Source of the DNA: Rapana venosa
Taxonomy: Eukaryota > Mollusca > Gastropoda > Neogastropoda > Muricidae
Direction of reading: 5' to 3'
Length of the DNA stretch: 64,000 bases
NCBI GenBank assembly: GCA_028751875.1
Contig: CM054140.1
Span: 28,629,685 to 28,693,684, forward strand
Part shown: in pieces, positions 23,101 to 31,048 of the stretch
Numbering within the stretch: position 1 is the stretch's first letter
Layout of the letters: every line of letters begins with the position of its first letter
Notes under the pieces: generated by a model
Seen by the model: only the letters and a program-made list of their open reading frames with translations
Database searches by the model: none
What the model was told of the DNA's origin: nothing
Made by a program: the position numbers and the translations under genes

Positions 23101-26031
23101 CAGAGGCCAGCATGTGTACCAGTATATTGACAGACGAAACGTGTGACTGGCATTGCAGAGGCCAGCATGTGTACCAGTATATTGACAGACGAAACGTGTG
23201 ACTGGCATTGCAGAGGCCACCATGTGTACCAGTATATTGACAGACGAAACGTGTGACTGGCATTGCAGAGGCCAGCATGTGTACTAGTATATTGACAGAC
23301 GAAACGTGCATGTGTACCAGTATATTGACAGACGAAACGTGCATGTGTACCAGTATATTGACAGTGACTGACATTGCAGAGGCCAGCATGTGTACCAGTA
23401 TATTGACGAACAAAACGTGTGACTGACATTGCAGAGGTCAGCATGTGTACCAGTATATTGACAGTGACTGACACTGCAGAGGCCAGCATGTGTACCAGTA
23501 TATTGACAGACGTGTACCAGTATATTGACAGACGAAACGTGTGACTGACATTTCAGAGGCCAGCATGTGTACCAGTATATTGCATGTGTACCAGTATATT
23601 GACAGACGAAACGTGTGACTGGCATTGCAGAGGTCAGCATGTGTACCAGTATATTGACAGACGAAACGTGTGACTGACATTTCAGAGGCCAGCATGTGTA
23701 CCAGTATATTGCATGTGTACCAGTATATTGACAGACGAAACGTGTGACTGGCATTGCAGAGGTCAGCATGTGTACCAGTATATTGCATGTGTACCAGTAT
23801 ATTGACAGACGAAACGTGTGACTGACATTGCAGAGGCCAACATGTGTACCAGTATATTGACAGACGTGTACCAGTATATTGACAGACGAAACGTGTGACT
23901 GACATTTCAGAGGCCAGCATGTGTACCAGTATATTGCATGTGTACCAGTATATTGACAGACGAAACGTGTGACTGGCATTGCAGAGGTCAGCATGTGTAC
24001 CAGTATATTGACAGACGAAACGTGTGACTGGCATTGCAGAGGTCAGCATGTGTACCAGTATATTGACAGACGAAACGTGTGACTGGCATTGCAGAGGTCA
24101 GCATGTGTACCAGTATATTGACAGACGTGTACCAGTATATTGACAGATGTGTACCAGTATATTGACAGACGTGTACCAGTATATTGACAGACAAAACTGA
24201 CATTGCAGAGGCCAGCATGTGTACCTGTACCTCAACCGTCTGTTGGACAGCGCGGCCTCACAGCGCGGTGTGCCGGTCAGTCGTCTGACCACACACCTCC
24301 ATGTTTTCCCCGATTTCCATGGCAACCGCTCTCCGCTAGCTGACCCGACCATGAAGGGCATGGTGAGGCGACAATACTGCACACTGTGATACATAATAAC
24401 ACAACACAGTACAGCAAGATAGGGTAGGAAATATTACAACACAGTACAGCACACTGTGATACATAACAACACAGTACAGCACACTGTGATACATAACAAC
24501 ACAACACAGTACTGCAGACTGTGATACATAATAACACAGTACAGCACACTGTGATACATAACAACACAACACAGTACAGCACACTGTGATACATAACAAC
24601 ACAACACAGTACTGCAGACTGTGATACATAATAACACAACGCAGTACTGCACACTGTGATACATAACAGCACAACACAGTACTGCAGACTGTGATACATA
24701 ATAACACAACGCAGTACTGCACACTGTGATACATAACAGCACAACACAGTACTGCAGACTGTGATACATAATAACACAACGCAGTACTGCACACTGTGAT
24801 ACATAACAGCACAACACAGTACTGCAGACTGTGATACATAATAACACAACGCAGTACTGCACACTGTGATACATAACAACACAGTACATGACACTGTGAT
24901 ACATAACAACACAACACAGTACTGCACACTGTGATACATAACAACACAACACAGTACAGCACACTGTGATACATAACAACACAACACAGTACAGCACACT
25001 GTGATACATAACAACACAACACAGTACTGCACACTGTGATACATAATAACACAACACAGTACAGCACACTGTGATAAATAATATCACAACACAGTACAGC
25101 ACACTATGGTACATAATAACACAACACAGTACTGCACACTGTGATACATAACAGCACAACACAGTACAGCACACTGTGATACATAACAGCACATTGCAGT
25201 AGGATGAGAAACAACACGGCACAGTACTATACACTAAAATATGATACAATATTGGACAAAATGACTCAGTACATTACATTACAGTAGGATAAAAAAAACA
25301 CTTGGAGGACCTTCAGCGCATGCCAGCATGTGTCAGGTCCTCTGGAGTTGCTGTGTGAGCGTTCGACAAAGAAGAAGATGAAGAAGAAACAACACCCCAC
25401 AGTGCAATACAACAAAATATGATACAGTACCCTACAAAACGACGCATTGCAGTATAGTACACGCTAGTACAAAGCCGTATAACATAATACTGCACAAAAC
25501 AGTACAGTACAAGACCGCATAATACAACACAACCCAATACGATACAATACACCGTGAGACAGTACATCATAGTACAGTACAACAAAACACAATACAGAAC
25601 ACCCCAGTACAGCACAGTGTAATAAATGCACCACAACACAATACAATACAACACAATACAATTGCACGTGTGTTTCATTTATTTATTTATTTATTCTTTT
25701 ATATCGAGGATAATGGAATAAGCACTCATGTGCTTTTTTTCATCCAGTCCCAGTGTGTATACATTTTTGTAAATGTCATCCATTCCCACCGGCACACAAT
25801 GGCCTACTCTTCCGAAAAAGCGGAACAGGTTTTAACGTATTGTGCGCAAGATGTTCTGTGTGCATTCTTACATGGGACCTCGGTTTTTAATCTCATCCGA
25901 AGGACTTTTGGGGGAGTGGAGTCGGCACTGATGTTAACTCCAGAGAACAAAAATCCTCTTGAACGAGATTCGAACCCGGGTCAGCAGATCACGAATGCAT
26001 CACTCTCACCACCAGGCTATCCCGTCCCCCC

Positions 26032-26073
<42 letters not shown>

Positions 26074-26865
26074 GTGTGTGGGTTGACTTTATCCAACACA
26101 GAGGAAGACCTGGCCTGTCTCTATCTGGCTACAATACAAGCCCTGACTGTGAGTATAGGATTCTATAGAGTGTGTGTGTTGTAAAAAAAAATTGTAAACA
26201 AATTTTTATTCTTTTATATTGAGGATAATGGAATAAGCACTTGTGCGCTTTTTTGCATCCAGTTGCCGTGTGTATGCAGTTTTGTAAATTTTGTCATCCG
26301 TTCCCACCTGTGTTTATTTTATTAAAATTTTTTTTTATTTTATTCTTTTTTATCGAGGATAATGGAATAAGCACTTGTGTGCTTTTTTACATCCAGTCCC
26401 CGTGTGTAAGCGGTTTTGTAAATTCTCTCATCTGTTCCCACCAGCACACAATGGCCTACTCTTACGAAAAGCAGAACAGGACTTAACGTGTGTATGTGTG
26501 CGTGCGTGTGTGTGTGCGTGCGTGTGTGCGCACTCATGTGATATGTAGATGTGCATGTATATGTATGTATGTATATATATATATGAATAGATGGTTATGT
26601 GAGTACATTTTATTTATTTTTATTTTATTTTTATTTTATACCTCTTTAAGTCACGAGATTTCTCTGCATGAAATTCGGGCTGCTCTCCCCGGGGAGAGCA
26701 CGTCGCCACAAGAGCAGCGCCACCCTTTTTTTTCTTTTTTTCTTTTGGTCTGCAACTGTATTTGTTTCCCTATCAGAGTGGCTTTTTTCTAAGAATTTTG
26801 CCAGGGACAACTCCCTTGTTGCCGTGGGTTCTTTTACGTGCGCTGAAAATTTTGTGTAACACACG

Positions 26866-26896
<31 letters not shown>

Positions 26897-29800
26897 TAGC
26901 GCCCAGACCACCACTCATGGTCTAATGGATGGGGAAAAATTTCGGGCCCAAACGGGGTACGAACCACGCACACACCCGACCCAGACTTTTTGCATTCTAG
27001 ACAGGCGCGTTACCTCTAGACCACCGATCCATACATGGCTGTGTATATGCATGTGCTTTCTTTCTTTTGTGAAAATTTTATTTCAGGGAGCTTTTGGGCC
27101 TTTTTTGTGTGTGAAATATTAAAATAAACATCCGAGATCTTGATATTTTGTCATGCACATTTGACTTTACTGAAAATTAGTCATTTGAATGAAGGAAAAA
27201 AACCTAGCAGCATAACGAAGGCTCAAAACTTTTGTTTGAGATACATAATTGACATTATATAATGTGTGTGTGTGTGTGTGTGAGTTTTTGTGTGTGTGTG
27301 TTTTCATTCTTTCTCTTGAGAGAATGCAGAATGTTGTGACTGCTGTGATATAGACCAGACCGCTGTGATGGAGACGATGAAGAATTAATTAATGTCACTG
27401 GTGTGTTTCAGTACCAGACCAGACACATTCTGGAGGAGATGAACAAGAACGGCCACGACATTCAGATCATCTACATGTGCGGAGGACTGCGCAAAAACCC
27501 CCTCTTTGTGCAGACGCATGCGGACGCTCTAGGTGTTTATTTTATTATTTATTTATTTTATTTTATTCTTTTATATCGAGGATAATGGAATAAGCACTTA
27601 TGTGCTTTCTTTCATCCAGTCCCCGTGTGTATGCGGTTTTGTAAATTGTCATCTGTTCCCACCGGCACACAATGGCCTACTCTTACGAAAAGCGGAACAG
27701 GATTGTAACATGTGCGAAAGATGTTCTGCGTGCGTTCGCACACGGGGCCTCAGTTTATAGTCTCATCCGAAGGACTTTTGGGGAGAGTGGAGTCTGTACT
27801 GACCTGACAGGTCTTGTCTATTGCAGCAGGTCTTGTCTATTGTAGCAGGTCTTGTCTATTGCAGCAGGTCTTGTCTATTGCAGCAGGTCTTGTCTATTGT
27901 AGCAGGTCTTGTCTATTGCAGCAGGCCTTGTCTTGTCTATTGTAGCAGGCCATGTCTATTGCAGCAGGTCTTGTAGCAGGTCTTGTCTATTGTTGCAGGT
28001 CTTGTCTATTGCAGCAGGTCTTGTAGCAGGTCTTGTCTATTGTAGCAGGCCTTGTCTATTGCAGCAGGTCTTGTCTATTGTAGCAGGTCTTGTCTATTGT
28101 AGCAGGTCTTGTCTATTGTAGCAGGTCTTGTCTTGTCTATTGTAGCAGGTCTTGTCTATTGTAGCAGGTCTTGTCTATTGTAGCAGGTCTTGTCTATTGT
28201 AGCAGGCCTTGTCTATTGTAGCAGGCCTTGTCTATTGTAGCAGGTCTTGTCTGTTGCAGCAGGTCTTGTCTTGTCTATTGTAGCAGGTCTTGTCTTGTCT
28301 ATTGTAGCAGGTCTTGTCTATTGTAGCAGGTCTTGTCTATTGTAGCAGGCCTTGTCTATTGCAGCAGGCCTTGTCTATTGTAGCAGGTCTTGTCTATTGT
28401 AGCAGGTCTTGTCTATTGTAGCAGGCCTTGTCTATTGCAGCAGGCCTTGTCTATTGCAGCAGGTCTTGTCTATTGTAGCAAGTCTTGTCTATTGTAGCAG
28501 GTCTTGTAGCAGGGCTTGTCTATTGTAGCAGGCCTTGTCTATTGCAGCAGGTCTTGTCTATTGTAGCAGGCCTTGTCTATTGCAGCAGGCCTTGTCTATT
28601 GTAGCAGGCCTTGTCTATTGCAGCAGGCCTTGTCTATTGTAGCAGATCTTGTCTAATTGTAGCAGGCCTTGTCTATTGTAGCAGGCCTTGTCTATTGTAG
28701 CAGGTCTTGTCTATTGCAGCAGGTCTTGTCTGTTGCAGCAGGTCTTGTCTGTTGCAGCAGGTCTTGTCTTGTCTATTGTAGCAGGCCTTGTCTATTGTAG
28801 CAGGTCTTGTCTATTGTAGCAGGCCTTGTCTATTGTAGCAGGTCTTGTCTATTGTAGCAAGTCTTGTCTATTGTAGCAAGTCTTGTCTTGTCTATTGTAG
28901 CAGGCCTTGTCTATTGTTGCAGGCCTTGTCTATTGTAGCAGGTCTTGTCTTGTCTATTGTAGCAGGCCTTGTCTATTGTTGCAGGCCTTGTCTATTGTAG
29001 CAGGTCTTGTCTTGTCTATTGTAGCAGGCCTTGTCTATTGTAGCAGGCCTTGTCTATTGTAGCAGGTCTTGTCTATTGTAGCAGGCCTTGTCTATTGTAG
29101 TATCTTCAACACTTCTCCCTTTATTAAGAGGTTGTAGGGGCATCACTCTGGGTGTTCAACTATCAGGTAGTTTGCCATGGGAAGTTTGAACCTGGCGGAG
29201 CCCATCTCTCTCCAGGTTGCATGCTGGCTATGTTCATGTCATCCATGCCACCAGCCATAGCTGGCTTACTATTTTACAAACATGGATTGCTCTGAACATC
29301 ATAACTATGCACAAGATGTTAGACGTGTCTTTGCGCACAGGACGTCAGTTTATAGTCTCATGCGGAGGACTTACAGAGAGTAGAGTCAAAAAACAAAAAA
29401 CTCTCTCTCAAACATACTTCTTCCTAGACTGTATGTAGAGAATGCTCTCCACTCACATACTATAGCAAGAAGCTACTCAGTGCCACCATGACTGGAAAAG
29501 ATCCTTTATTCAGCGTTTGAGGTTCTCTGCCAGGACTGACGTATTTATTTTTCTGAGTGAATTTCTAATAGTGTGTGTGTGTGTGTTTTCATCACAGGGC
29601 TGCCAGTCATTCTGCCGGATGCCGAGGAATCGGTGTTACTGGGAGCAGCCATGTTGGGAATGTGTGCTGCGGAAGGATACAGCCATTTTCAGGTCAGTTT
29701 GTCTGTTTTATCTTTTTCTACGCTTTTATTTATTCATATGCAGCCGGTATTTCAGAGGTTTCCCCATTGTGGCGGCTATGACATCCATCTAGTATGCAAA

Positions 29801-31004
29801 ATGGGGCTGGGCTCTTTGGAAAATTTTGAGTTATCACTTGCATGCTGGACTGTGGGTGGTCAGATTTTTGCCAAATAGACTTTCTGGTGTGGAGAAGAGA
29901 ATATGGAATGTTACACACACTGTGTTCCATAACTCAGTGGAGTCACGTATGAGTTTAAACTGTAAATGTACTGTGAAGTATTATTCTTGATGTAGTTTTA
30001 AAATTGTGCTATCAGAATAAAAATGTATGACACCTAAAATAGTATATATCAATTTAAAGTCTTGTCTTCTGTACTTTGAATACTTGCAAAGAATTTGTTC
30101 CCATAGGTGTTTGTATTTACGTGTGTTTTGTTTTAGATGAAGTCAGTGAATACTAAAAAACCAAAAAGTTTTGACATACTCATTCTTACCTTGACAATGT
30201 GTAAGTATCCATAAGCAAATCCACAACAAAAGAATCAGGACGATTTTAATCACAGTAAAGTTTCTTCATCATCAGGAACCAATTTTGAAACAAACAGTCG
30301 CCATACTTGTTAAAAATGAATGAACGTTTTTGTGCAGGCATCCTTTTTGAGAATGTCCACCCTATCTTACTTCACACACATGAATCACTGTGAAGCCAAA
30401 AGTACAGCGCATTGTTTGCATCAAAAACTGACAAAGCATTTGGTTGGGCCAGAATGCTGCACAAATCTTAACATTGTAAAGTTAATAAAAAAAACCAACA
30501 ACAACCAACCCGCAGTTAATTTATCAGATGTTGCATGCTGAGATTCAAATGTGTGATTTCAGGATTGCCAAGGTTAGTCTCACTTTCTGGTCAGTCACTT
30601 GTCTGTACAATTTTTTTTGTCCATTCCTCTGCTAGCGCTCCAAGGTTCACCAATAGTGAGATTTTGCATATGCAGTTGTTTTTACTCCCCATTAAGGTGG
30701 TTGCATTCTGACTTGGGGGGTGGTGTCTAGACATGACACCTGTGCGCTTAGTCGTGGTTTGATCCTGGGTTGTCAGATCTCGAGGGCAATGCTCTAACAG
30801 CAGAGATAGATTTCATTCAGTGTGGTTTGATTTGCATACTGTATTGTGCTGGTGTGAATGAAATCCACTCTACTTTCTGTTCAGAACGCTATGCAGGCAA
30901 TGGGAGGTGGTGGTCAAGTGGTCAGACCCACGCCATCAGAGAAACCGTAAGTAGTTTTTTTGCTGTGGCATGAAATTCATGAATTGAGGATGGTGCAGAG
31001 GATG

Positions 31005-31048
<44 letters not shown>

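Noticed and set aside
22578..23994. Minus-strand ORFs of 236-303 codons
   Set aside because: They translate the 55-base tandem repeat antisense to FGGY; no start context, domain or codon bias.
24277..25249. Minus-strand Cys/Tyr/Val-rich ORFs (up to 271 codons)
   Set aside because: Read-through of the intron 10 minisatellite.
27807..29100. CRISPR-like regular array
   Set aside because: There are no unique spacers; it is a simple tandem repeat in a eukaryotic intron. The same holds for the arrays at 22141-24208 and 38165-39805.
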